Origin: Taeniopygia guttata
Lineage: Eukaryota; Chordata; Aves; Passeriformes; Estrildidae
Length of the DNA: 64,000 nucleotides
Direction of reading: 5' to 3'
NCBI RefSeq assembly: GCF_048771995.1
Contig: NC_133026.1
Location: forward strand, 118,005,501-118,069,500
Shown piece by piece: positions 48,420 to 60,157 of this stretch; the stretch's first letter is position 1; each line of letters opens with the position of its first letter. The notes below the pieces were generated by a model. The model was not told the origin of the DNA and made no database searches. It saw only the letters and a list, made by a program, of their open reading frames with translations. The position numbers and the translations under genes are program-made.

Positions 48420-49416
48420 TGTCAGAATCACCCTAAGATTGTAAAACTCCTTGTTTCCTTGCCCGTGCAGCCAAAGAAGGAGTCTGGAATGCATAGGGTC
48501 AGCTTCTCAAAGTTGTTTATTTTTACTTATCTATAACATTCTTTCTCTGACCTGCCAAGCTCCATCTAGCAAGGAGACCATGGCATTCTGCATGCCATGA
48601 GCTTACATTTTATATGAAAAATTACGTGTATTATGTTTACAATATTGTGCCAATACCTATCATCTATGTTAGACAGTGTGTCTCTACCTTAAACCAATAG
48701 AAAAGTGTCACCATCACACCGAGACATGGAAGACAAGAAGGAGAAGAAGGCTAGGACACACCCAAATCCCTCCATCTTGTACCCCCTCAACCCCTTTCTA
48801 AAACCCACAAAATTATACTTTTTCACCCTGTGTTAACTCAACTATCACATTACTCAAACCTTTGTGGCTTGCAATTCCTCATACAGAGTTGGCAGCCTCC
48901 TTCACAGGCTAAAATCAAAGTTGTTTTTGACTTCATGCCAAGGTCTCTGAGCCCCCTGGCAGGGTCTTGAGACAGCCAGGGCAGCCAGAGGTGTGGTAAG
49001 CACATTTCTCTCTCTCAGGATTATTCATAGAGGTGTACAGAGAGAAAGAAAGAGAAAACAATTTCTATTTCTGCTCCTTGTTTTTTCCTATGTGGAATGT
49101 GTTTGGAGAATTGTTTTCCTGGGGTGATTGCTTGCTTGGATTCTGGTGAGAATTGTTTGAGCCTGATGGCCAATCAGATCCACCTGTGTCTGGACTCTTG
49201 CGAACAGGGTCATGAGCTGGTAGTTAGTTAGATATGGTAGTCAGAACAAGTAGGTATGTAGTTTTAGTATCTTCCTTTATATATTAAATTAATGTATTTT
49301 AACATAGTTATAATAAAGAAATTATTCAGCCTTCTGAACTGGAGTAGGACATCATCATTTCTTCCCATCGGGTTTGCCTGCATTTACAACACAGAGGGAT
49401 GTCCTGGACTCCGACA
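48420..49416 (-). mobile_element. solo LTR, same family as 40744-41364, split by a second LTR
   Basis: It starts TGTCAGAATC and ends GGACTCCGACA on the plus strand and is collinear with the LTR at 40744-41364. Shared blocks include the GATTGTAAAA start region, TTGTTTATT (reversed AATAAACAA), GCCAATACCTATCATCTATG, TAAACCAATAGAAAA, ACACACCCAAATCCCTCCAT and GGCAGCCAGAGG. Without the 400-bp insertion and one target copy it is 591 bp long. The six bases outside its ends, CTGCGG and CGCAAA, do not match, so no target duplication is visible. Confidence 0.88.
48992..49391 (+). mobile_element. solo LTR nested inside the outer LTR, with 6-bp target duplication
   Basis: A 400-bp element starting TGTGGTAAGC and ending TTTACAACA. 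It is flanked by CAGAGG at 48986-48991 and 49392-49397. Removing it and one CAGAGG copy rejoins the outer LTR. It reads plus, with AATAAA at 49312-49317, an AT-rich TTATATATT near 49278, and the CAGCCTTCTGAA block typical of passerine LTR ends (recalled, not searched). No internal retroviral sequence remains. Confidence 0.92.
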
Positions 49417-50347
49417 CGCAAACACTTCTGACTAGAGAGACTGGGATACTTGGATAGTGTTTGATACTGGGGGCACTGCTGACACCGTAGATTTGTGGTG
49501 CATTCATTACTGTTGGGATGCTGGTGCAGTTTGGGTGCAGATGAAGGGAAGTTTTGAGGATCTGTAAGAAACAGTGTGGTGAGACTCCTGCGTCTCTGGG
49601 GGTAGGCTATCGCTGTGCAGAGTCAAAGGGCTATTATGAGAAGACTCCAGTGGGAAAGTTAATTGCCATAAAGATTTAATTACTGATTTGGGTATTGAGA
49701 AAGAAGACAAGTATTGAAAGACTCAGGCAAAACACCTTTCTTTCTCTTTTCTGAGGCTTAAGTTCACTCCAGATGCCATTTCTTCCAACTTCCCTGTCTT
49801 CACTTCCCTTGCTGTCACTGAGGGTTAGTTTAGTTACCCTTTTGTGAGATGATGGATGGCAGAAGTAGTTTGGATCAGTGTGTAGCAGTTTCCTTCTGCT
49901 GCTCCTTACTTCTTTTCTTTTGCTGCCTCTTAACACTTTTCCATTGCTCTGTGCTGGTCTTATCCATGGAACTATGGCATATTGTTGGCTCGTGTTAATG
50001 TTGACCTTCAGAACCCCCAGATCCTGCCCTGCAAAACTATCTTGTTGGCTGCCAGTACTAGCTGATGCTTCCATGGTGTGGGACTTCACATTCTGTCTTG
50101 TGGGAACTTCATGGATTCTTTTTTTGTTGAGGTGTCTCTGAATACCAGCACAATGATCTTACATATCCACTACTACTCCCGGTTTTATATCTTATGAAAA
50201 CTTGCTGAGGATGCACTCTATCCCATAATCCAAATTATTAATGAAGTGGATGAACAGTATTAGATCCAGTACCAGCTCCCATATATATTCCTATAAACTC
50301 ACCTCCATCCAGACTTTGTGCCAGTGATCAAAACTCTGTGAGCCCGG
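49417..50347. other. intergenic, one unexplained 137-codon open frame
   Basis: A minus-strand frame of 137 codons runs from 50089 to 49676 next to the nested LTRs. I cannot assign it to a family. It has no CpG island or clear promoter, so it is not annotated as a gene. Confidence 0.4.
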
Positions 50348-51216
50348 CAGTTCAAAGAACCACAGAATGCCTGATATGGGAAGGTATCTCTGGAGGTCAT
50401 GTGTTCCACACCCCTCAAGGCGGGGCTCAAGTAGGGCCACCAAGAGCCAGTTGCCCAGGACCTCATTCAGATGACTCTTGAATATCTCTAAGGATGGATA
50501 TCTCTCTGGGTAAGGTGTGCCAGTTTTAGGTCAAGCTCAAAGTGAAAAAGTGTTTCCTGATGTTCAGAAGCAACCTTCTGTGTTTCAGTTCGTGCCCATT
50601 GCATCTGCTCCTGGCACTGGGTGCCACTGAAAAGAGCCAGTTCTCTCTGGTTTAGAATAGAATTATCTAGGTTGAAGAGACCTTTAAGATCATGAAGTCC
50701 AACCATGAACCCAGCATTAGCAGTGTGACCCCTACACCACTAACCATCACCAAGATTCAGACAGCTCTTGGACATCTCCAGGAATGGTTGGTTCCACCAC
50801 CTCTGCGGGGAACCTATTCCAATGCTTGACCACCTGAACAATGAAAAAAAAAAGTTCTTATATCTCATCTGAATCGCTGCTATCTCAGCTTAAGGTTGTT
50901 TCCTCTGGTCTTCTCACTGCAGGCACAGTAGAAGGCACCAGCCTCTACCTCACCAAAATGTCAGGGAGCTGTCACGAAGAATGCACCTAAACCTCCTCTT
51001 CTTGAGACTATACAAATCCAGTTTGCTCAGATATTCCTCATAAGACACATTCTCTAGTACCTTCACAAGCCCTGCTGCCCTTTGCTGGACATGCTTAGCA
51101 CATTTACTACCTCCCTTCTAGTGTATGTGTATATGGATGAGATCCAACCCTTTCCCAATCCAGAGCCTCCTCTTCCCCAGGCTACAGAGCCCCAGCCTAA
51201 GCTAAACTGACCCAAA
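50348..51216 (-). mobile_element. CR1 LINE fragment (host copy, split by a second CR1)
   Basis: Minus-oriented CR1. Its first part (50348-50650) begins ACCACAGAATGCCTGATAT and ends TGCCACTGAAAAGAGCCAG. The second part (about 51101-51216) resumes with TTTACTACCTCCCTTCTAG, GATGAGATCC and a CTCTTCCCCAGGCTACAGAG block. That is the sequence expected to follow directly in an intact CR1. The 450 bp between is another CR1. Confidence 0.85.
50651..51100 (-). mobile_element. CR1 LINE fragment nested inside an older CR1
   Basis: It begins with a fresh CR1 3' end in minus orientation (TTTAGAATAGAATTATCTAG, GGTTGAAGAGACC, AAGTCCAACC), passes through CACCACCTCTGCGGGGAACC, and ends in the CCTGCTGCCCTTTGCTGGAC block. 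The outer copy resumes immediately after it, so this insertion is the younger one. Confidence 0.85.
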
Positions 51217-52925
51217 TATATATAGTAATGATACCAGATCAACTTCCTGTATTATGAAATATGTCATTGTTTCTGTCTTTATCAAAGAATGACACAATAA
51301 AAAGGATATTTTCTACCAAAAGGAATGCAGGCCTTGGGATTTGGAGTTGTACTTCAGAAATGGCTCAATTTCTTTATCCAGGCAATATGATCATCCAAGG
51401 CTTAGTAGTCTAAATCTTAGTGCAATAATTCCTTTTATTTTCTTGATAAATCTCAGTTTACCAGTTCTTCCTGGAAGTCCAAATCTTGCATCTGGCATTA
51501 TTTATGGAATTTATTCCATCAATTTCCTTTTTTTCACCAGGCATTTATTTATAGAATGAAGTACCAGAGCTTTAACATCACTGTCTCACAGGGAAGCCAA
51601 AACTGCACTAGCAAGTGGTGTGCAAATCTGCAATAACTCACTGGGACAGCAAGTCTTACAGCTGTGTTATCTATTACATTCTTTGTAATGAAAAAATAAA
51701 TTCTTTTTTATTGCAGTAATTTGCAAAGCAACAGAAAAGATAATAATTGAGGCAACATTATTACTGTAACAGAATAAATTCTGTTGTCTGAGAAGGGAAA
51801 GCCTATCAGACATTACAAATTACACAGATTAGCATAGGTGTTACTGTTTAGTCTCCTATGGTGAAATTCCTGCCAGTGTAGGATTGCTGCCCTTTACTGG
51901 TAATTCTGGTTTACAACAGCAGCAAATTTTGTCCCTTTTCAGTAGGAGGTACTTTGTGGAAACACTGCCAGGTATTTTTGACATTATGTGAGCAAGGAAG
52001 TGTGAATTATGAAGGCCCATGAAAACATAAAAACTGCCAGGAAAAGAGAAAAAAAAAAAAAAAGCCTCTATTGATTTACAGGTTAGTGGTAGTCAAGTGT
52101 GTAAATGGAGCTAATAGGTGGTACATACTCAGAGGTGCATGTAGTGAAATGGCTTAATGGTGCTTGCACAACAAATTAGTTACAAGCTCCAGATTCAGTT
52201 ATTAGGTTACTGTTTTCTGGCCATGTGTCTTCATCACGTATAGTGAAACATTTTTTTAAATTGTGATTTCATATTGTTGACAGAACATGTTTTGTGTGCT
52301 TTTTAGCTGCACAAATATTTCTGCAGTTCCTTCCAGTGGTCATGGAGCACCTGTGCAGGAAACTCTCAAGAGTCCAAACAATGTCATAGCAGCTAAGTGG
52401 GAATTCTTACTGTGGAAAATAAAAATGCTACTTCCACAGGAAATTCCTAATCACCTATTCCCATAGCTACCATAATGCACTTATTGCTACATGGCCTTTA
52501 TAGATGGCCATAAATGGTTGCTGATCCACACCTAGCTTGTACTCAAATTACTGATTTTTCAGCACTCATAAATCAGTGTGCTGTCACTGGCAGACATATT
52601 TATATCCTGCATCTAGAAAGCTTTTGTCTTAGAGCAGCATTATAGTGCTGCTGAACATAAACAGTTCTATTAAGCACAGAGTAATGCTTAACTTAGGTAA
52701 TGACAAAGAAGAGACAAAAATTGACACACTACTTGTCGTCTTCTCAGGTTTCATTGCTTCTTGGCAGAACAAAAGTGTTTCAAAATCAGCATAGTTGGCA
52801 AGCTGTGCATTCCATTCATAAGGGGAAGTTACTCAGTGATGGATGTCGTACTGGGCTGAGTCTAAGAGCAACAGGACAGCACGTTGAGGGAAGTAATTCT
52901 TCCCCTGTGTCTGGCATTTCAGAGA
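51217..52925. other. intergenic, nothing recognised
   Basis: AT-rich. A run of A at about 52050-52064 is the only low-complexity feature noted. Confidence 0.6.
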
Positions 52926-53385
52926 CTGCTGCTGGAGCACAATACCCGATTTTGGGCTCCTCACTACCAGACAGACATTGAAATGTTGGAATGATTCCAA
53001 GCTTACAGGGTACAAGAAGTAGCTGAGAGAACCAGATAGAAGAAAACTTGTAGAAGTCTGTAGAAGAACTGTAGAACCTGTAGAAGAACAGGCAGAGGTG
53101 GTGCTGCTCTCTGTGACTCCCTAAATTATGGAGAGATCAAGCCAGAATCTTCTCAGAGTTATACAGCGGAAGGATGATGAGCAACAGACACAAGTAATAT
53201 GGAAAATGTTGATGGTACCTGGGGAAAAAAAACCCCATAGGAGTGGTAAAACACTGGAATTGGTTTCCCAGAGTAGTAGATACTACAAACTCAGCTGTGT
53301 AGCTTTTTCTCATTATACTTGCTTTGAGCAGGATGTTTAATCTAGGAGTGCTAGAGGTCCTTGTCATCTATATGATTTTTTTGAT
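52926..53385 (+). mobile_element. diverged CR1 LINE 3' fragment
   Basis: Plus-oriented CR1 with TTTTGGGCTCCTCACTACCA, CCAGAATCTTCTCAGAGTTA, ACAGACACAAGTAATATGG, AACACTGGAATTGGTTTCCC and a degraded GAGCAGGATGTTTAATCTAG end. It is clearly more diverged than the copy at 35264. A GTAGAAG-type short repetition at 53049-53093 sits inside it. Confidence 0.8.
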
Positions 53386-56300
53386 ATATGTTACTGTAAT
53401 AATTCTTCATTCCCCTATAAACTCCACTATAAGGGTCAGGAAAAAGTATTTTACAACTAAAGATAAACCCACACCGATTAGACAAATCCTGTCTTATTGA
53501 CTTGTGTGGATTTAGAATTATCATCTGGTCCCACAGTGCAGGGAAATAAGACATAGCCTCCAAATCTAGATTTACCTAGGCAAAGTATTTTTTAATCACT
53601 TGCATTAGTATTTGTACACGTAAAATAAAGGAACTTTCTCATAATCTCAAAGGGCTGCAGTCAGCTTGCCCCAAAATTGGGGAATGTTGTTGTCTTGAAC
53701 AGTTTCTACCTGAAGTGCAAGGACTGTTGCTTTGATTGTCTTTCTTCATTTATAAATAGTAATTAGCTAGTAAGAAAAATAGCAGTGTATTTTTTAAATC
53801 CCAACCTTAGCACTTAACATCATAGGCTTTTTTCCTTATAGGAAGGGTAAGATAAAAAATGTGTACCAGGTCTCACTTGTGTTGCTTAATGCCTGAATGG
53901 TAGTCACTTGGCTCATACCACAAAGATAAGGCTATTTTAAAAATTGATATATCAAAGTGATTGTGTTACGGAAACTAAATCCTGGAAGTTAAAGGAGCTG
54001 AATTAATAAATTTTTCTTAAAAAAAAACAAAAAAACAAAAAAACAAAACAAAACTTCCACATCCTTGCTCAATCAGTCTTGTCTGAAAGAAATTTGTACT
54101 GCTAGGGTTGACATTTCATAGTTCACTGGGGACATAATGTGTGAATATATTAATAAAGTCATATATGTTATCATGATAGATAGAAGTGAAAGGGAAGGTT
54201 AACAAGAGACTCCGAACAGATTATCATATTTTATTAATAGTATTCTACAAACACTTAATATTAATGTGTAATTATTGTATGGTTGACAAAGTAAGTATAT
54301 TTATGAAGGAATCTGTGGTTTTGTTTAGTTAATAGATTTTTTGGCAGTGATTTTTTATTTTGTTTCTAACATTTTCTTTCCTTTTTCTACCTTTCTCAGG
54401 AAGAAAAATACGTTAAAACATGCAGTAAAATGTCTTTTTCTCACACACAGCTAAAATAGATGGGTGATAGTTCATATAATATGGCTATTAGTCCATATTT
54501 CATCTGAGTCTTTAATGGTCAGTGAAGCTAATGGAGTTATGGTGATTTATGTCAGCTGATGATCTAACCCTGTATCATCTTGTTTTGTGGTTGAAGCACA
54601 TGGCTTGGCCTGAAGAGCCTTGTCTTGTTCCGTGTTTGGACAAATTAACAAAGAACATCCAAACATATAAATCATAGTTTGTCTGTGAACTATCTTACTA
54701 TAAAATAATAAGTTGCCACTGTGGAAAACCTACCATTCAGGGTTTTTTTTTTGGTTAAATTCTTATTTTAAAAAAGAGAAGGTTTTTGGTTCTTCATATA
54801 ATAATCTAGCAAATGAATACTGAAACACTCTGCTGTACTTGGCCTTCATCTCTGGGAATGTCAACTCTTACTCTGCTTTTCTGCTGATAAGCTCTAGGTT
54901 TTTAAAGCCTTCATTTTGGCAGAGGCTTCATCTTCTGACAGCAGTATTCCTACCTAGGGAAGAACAAAAATCAGATTTCTCTGTAGTAATTATCATTCTT
55001 TCAGCTCTTTAATAATGAAAATGCATCAACCATAATAAAATCCAAATTAATTTTTCAGCTTAAAGTTGTCTTTTCCTGATTTATAGTTCTTACTAGAGCC
55101 CTTAGTTTGGAATAGTTTCAAAATATTTCTTTCTCTGGTCTTGTACTCTTAAGGGTTGGAGATGCAAAATATCTGCTTTGGGTATCATCAGCATTAAATC
55201 TCTGGAGTATAATAGCAGTTTGTTCTGTACTTTCAACTTTAACCCATGAACTCTGTATCTCAGCTGTTTTTTATTATCTGTGGAAGTTGCTGCATGGCAA
55301 AAGGAACTTGGAGAAAAGAGGACCTTAGCTGTCACGTACCTTATAGCACATCATAACTTGAACACTCTGTATTTACTCTTGGTTTGCCAGAGAGATGGTG
55401 CAAATATTGGTTACTTAAAAGAAAATGAAAATCTTGAGACCAATCAAATGCTTTTTGTTTTGTGCTGGTATCACCAGTGTGACTTGTTTTCTGCCTATGT
55501 GCATGTCTGGACATCTGCTTTATGTTACCTCTCCTTGCCTGCTCCCCACCCTCTCTCTCAAACACATATTTGGGAGCATAAAAGTAATTTCTTAAAATGT
55601 ATGAATTGAGGTGAGCTTGTTTTTGGGCTTGAGCTTAAAGTTAATTGATATTTGAGGATCCTGTATCACTCAATGCAGCAATTACAGCAAAATACAAAAA
55701 TTTTAAACCGAATTAGAAGCCTTGTTTAGTTAAAGATTTATTTAAGATTTTCAGCAAATATTGACAGTATCTTACACCGCAGTGACTGGAGAGATTACTG
55801 ATCAATTTTACACTTCAGAAAAAGATGAAAAAAGACCTAAGTAATTGTCCAAGAGTAAGAATATTGAAATACTTGAGAAAAAAATCTCCTACCTTTTTGA
55901 ACATCAGAACAAAGATTTGTGTTAAATAAAATATTTAATGTATTAACCTCTGAATAACAATAGTAAGTCTTTGCAGTCTGAGGGACAAAAGTTCCTTACT
56001 AAGATGTGATTAAACTACCTCTTGTATCAAAGGTATTTCAAGCTGAAAGAGGGCCTTCAAGTGGTTCTAGATACTTGCTAAAATATAATGGATGCCTGTA
56101 AAAGTCAGATACAGATGTGTCTGATAGCTTGTACCAGCTGATGAATCTAATGTTCTTTCCACCTTCTAAGTCCTTCAAAATAGTTGCACACATTTATATA
56201 ACAGTTCAACAGCTAGTGTTGGAATCTTATTGATGATTTACTGCCCTGTGATTAAATATAAGCAAACAAATGTGCTATGCTCTTTAGAGAACTTTCTGTA

Positions 56301-58297
56301 CATCAGATAACAGTATTCCTGAAAGCTCTTAATTAGTTTATTCTTACTATAAGATTATTTTTATTTTTGCCCTAAAGTAAACTGAATGGAAATTCATTAC
56401 ATTTTTCTTTGTATCATACTTTGTTTATTTGTCTCTTAGCTGAAAGCCAAAGAAGTGTTACTGAGTTATTTTTCTGTCATTGTTTCCACATAAATCCCTG
56501 TTGCTCAATCACTCTTTGGTTGCTCTGCAGAGATCCCATGTGCAGATCAAAAAAGATATTTTAATTTATCAGCTATGGCATCTTTCCAATGTAGAATCCA
56601 TAGTGATATAAAGGTGGATAGTAGCATAAAAGACCTTGTATTTCTTACCAAGATGGTTTTTTTACATTATTTGTATAAACTATATTCTTCTTATTTCAGC
56701 TTGTATGGTTTATAATGCATTTTATTTCAACTTCCTGCCAGCTTTAAAAAGGTTGCTAAAAAGCTAATGTGAAGAAGCTGTAATCAGATGTCCTCAAATT
56801 AAAGAGAAGTAATTGTCTGCAGCTGTTCTTTCTGTTCTTCTGCGTAGATATTACACAAGGTGTGGTTTTAGTTTAAATAGCTTTCATCAGGCTACCTAAA
56901 TTTGGGTTGAACCTTGTGGAGAGTGTTTTTATTTTGTAATGGTGGCTTCAGGTAAGGGTAATTTCTTCCTGAGCTAGATAGAGTTTCTTGAGGAAATCTT
57001 GCCATGTATTTTTACATGGTCTTTTAATACCAATTTAAAGTCAAACGATACTTGGACTATTCTGCTTCTGTGTTGGGATTCTGTGTGTGTGCTGGCTTGT
57101 CCTAGACAGCCTTCTGAAGAAAAACCATCTGTAGTGATCACTTGTCATTTTAGGACTTGGGTGGCTTTTACTGCAGGATTTCTTAAAGGTACAGTTTATC
57201 CCCACACGGAAAGTTAAATACATTCATTTAAGTGAAATGCAAATCACCCTTTTTATTAAGTGCTATAATCTCTATATGTGATTTTAGCTTTATTTTTTGA
57301 TAAATCAGGTGTGGATCATGCATCAGTTGTTCTTTCCATGCTAAGTAAAGCTGAATGTTAAGGTTTTGTCTGCTACAGATGTTTGCTGTGTCCCTTGTGC
57401 TGGTGGGAATAAAATTATTAAAAGCTCCTGGAAAATCTCTCTGACCAAGTCCTGTGCAATCATACTTGGGAGACAAATGTTGTAGCAGCTTGGGGTAAAA
57501 GAGTCTGGGTTTGGGAAGGAGATCAGCTTGTATTTAGAATCCCTGCAGAACGCTTTTGATTATATGGGGTCACCCATTATGTTGATGATTATTTTACAGT
57601 GAAGATTATAACTTACTATGCTTGGGACCATTTAAATGTCTTTGTGGTTAAAGTACCTCCATCTTTCTTCCAAAATGCCATAAAGGAAGATTATAGAACT
57701 GATTATTTTGGTTCATTCTGTACATATAATCACTTCTCTTTAAAATCTGTGGTTGAAAAATGGTTTGGTGTAAATTCTGTGGTGAATGAACAGATTCAAA
57801 AGGGGCAAAAGTGAACGTTGCAGTTTATTTACTCTCCAACACTTCATAACACTTTACAGCTAGTCCTGTACATATTAATCTTTTGATTGCACAGTATGGT
57901 ACTAGACCCACCTGTAAAGAAACTGTTTTTATTCTGGTGAGCTTTTTTAGTCTTTCTTATCACATTTTTGCATGGGACTCTTAATAATTCTTAAGGAGTT
58001 TTTGTCTTTTTTTTTTTTTTTAATATAAGAATTTGTTTTAGCTCTCTCTGAAAAGAAGACAATTTTAAATTCCCAGCTGGACAGTGCTGTAATACAAGAT
58101 AATGTGCCCTGCAGAACACTTGATTTCATTCTTGTGTGATGCTGGAGCTGTCTTGCATTGATATCCATCATTCAGTGGCAACACAGAAACAAATCCATGG
58201 GGTTTTCCCATAGAGGCCATGAGTGTCATGGCAGATCACTGAAGCTCAATTGCTTTCATCTGTCATGCATAAGACATTTAATAAAGAATCTTGGTCC
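53386..58297. other. intergenic, nothing recognised
   Basis: AT-rich, with simple A- and T-runs at 54017 and 58009. Short open frames overlap on both strands and show no known domain. Confidence 0.6.
54017..54054. repeat. A-rich simple repeat (AAAAAAAC-type)
   Basis: About four A-runs of five to nine separated by single C residues. Low complexity, no associated element seen. Confidence 0.9.
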
Positions 58298-58715
58298 ATA
58301 TGATCATCTAGGACCACAAAGATGACTAAGGAAATGGAGGATCTCACTACATGGAGAGGCTGAGATGGGACTATTCAGCCTGCAAGGGAGAAGGTTCATG
58401 GGCAATCTTATCATAGTTTCTAAATGCTTGATGGGATGAAATAATGAAGAGGGAGTCAGATTTTTCTCAGTAGTGCCAGCTGGCTGGGTGAGTACACATT
58501 AAAAACCATGAAATTCTGACTGAACACAAAACTTTTTTTTCTTTTTTTTTTCTACTGTAGAATATTGGTCAAACACCAGCACAAGTTTTCCATAGAGACT
58601 GTGGAGTTATTCAAAACCTGGCTGGACCACTTGTCCTGTTGCCCTGGGCACTCTGCTGCACAAGGGTTGGACTAGATCTCAATAGGTCACATCCATCCTC
58701 AGTTATGTGTATAGG
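58298..58715 (+). mobile_element. CR1 LINE 3' fragment
   Basis: Plus-oriented CR1 with GGACCACAAAGATGACTAAG, ATTCAGCCTGCAAGGGAGAA, GTCAGATTTTTCTCAGTAGT, GAGTTATTCAAAACCTGGCT and GGGTTGGACTAGATCTCAAT. A T-rich stretch near 58532-58550 interrupts it. Confidence 0.88.
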
Positions 58716-59590
58716 CCATACGTGTTGCCATATTTTTTTTACAGGATTCTAAGTAGAAATCCAACTTGGGCCTCAAATTCTCTTGGACCAAACCAGTTCT
58801 TCTTGCTTTCCAAAGTTATCACATTTCATGGGAACAGTATGATTTTTCCAGTTTCTCCAAATAGTGTCTTTCCCCATATGGAGCAAGGATTGCTGTCCCC
58901 ACATGCTAGCATAATCAAGACCCTGTTTTACATAGCACTGCCTGTCTAAAATACAAAAGCATGTTATACTAGACAAGATTCCACGTACAACACAGTGTGA
59001 AATCAGCTGCTTTGTTGCTTAAAATGTCTTGTTCAGGCTGAAGTTTTTAATCCTTTGTCTCTATATTCTACCTTTCTTCTATTTCATCCTTTTTTGATCA
59101 GTTTTGGTGTAGTGCAAACTACAATTGGAGCAATTTAGCTTTTTCCTGAAACTAGGGGAAAAGAGTAATTTGCCCCATGTCTTTATTACTTCAAGCAGGT
59201 TGTCAGGAAAATTGGCTGAGCCTGTAGGCATGTATGTTTTCCATAGATTGTGTCTGGTACTTAGAGTGACTTTTCCTATCATTGCACATCTGCCGTGGGC
59301 TTTTCTGGGTTCAGTGGGTTTAGATGAGTCATAAACATTTCTTGTGTATTGTCCCTAATGCTTTTGCTGGCCCAGATAGCTGGAGCTGCTTGCTTCAATG
59401 AAGGAGCATTGTGTGAGGGCAGCAGGAGTGTAAAGTAGGACAAGAATCACTTTGGCTCTAAGGTCTCCTGGCAGTGAGATACAAACATGTAAAAGGAGGG
59501 ATTTGTTATTTTTACTTCTATCGATGATGGGAAAGAAAGACTAAGCTGCTGCTCCTGCCTCTTTTAGCCGCCACTTTGGTCTGTGCATGT
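58716..59590. other. intergenic, nothing recognised
   Basis: Between a CR1 copy and the 59.6-kb LTR-like element. No supported feature. Confidence 0.55.
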
Positions 59591-59600
59591 ACATGGGGAT

Positions 59601-60150
59601 TGTGACAACCAATGGCACATGGATGAAGCCGAGTGTAGCAGCCAGAGGCCCTGCAAGAGCTCCCTGGCAGTCACTTGTCTAAGATAAGAAATGCCTAGTC
59701 ATGATGACTGGACCAAAGAAGCCCCTCTTCTGCCTTCGGACCCTCATTATCTCTCTGTAAGACTATAGGTCATATTTGCCTCGACCTTTACTATTGGACT
59801 ATTTCCCAAAACCCCTGTACCCTATATAAACCCCCATTGCTGCCCAGTTCGGCAGAAGAGCTGTCACTGAAACCCTTTGCAGGAGCTGCCAACAAAGACA
59901 CATCTGTGGAACCTCATACAGCCTTCTCCTCTCTCTCTCCCTGCATCTGCCGAGGCATTTAGCAAGCCAAAGAGCTGAATTCACCAAAGAGCTGATCTCA
60001 CTTAAGAGCTGAGCTGCTTGCTAAGCTTGCCTGTGGCTGGGAACTTGCCTGAGGGACCTGACAGGTTGTGCTTAATGCTGTCCAAGACACCTATGGCAGC
60101 TGGGGTTGGATAGACCCCGAGAACCCCAGGCCATAATAGCCAAGAGCACA
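59601..60150 (+). mobile_element. probable solo LTR
   Basis: A 550-bp stretch that begins TGTGACAACC, has a clear TATATAAA at 59823-59830, and ends near AAGAGCACA. The pyrimidine-rich U5-like block at 59925-59945 and short AGAGCTGA repetitions (59971-60013) are LTR-like. The flanks carry ACATGGGGAT (59591-59600) and ACATGGGAAT (60148-60157), a 9-of-10 match, but this does not fit a standard 4- to 6-bp duplication with TG...CA ends, so the boundaries are uncertain. No AATAAA is seen. It differs from the other LTRs in the window. Confidence 0.6.
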
Positions 60151-60157
60151 TGGGAAT

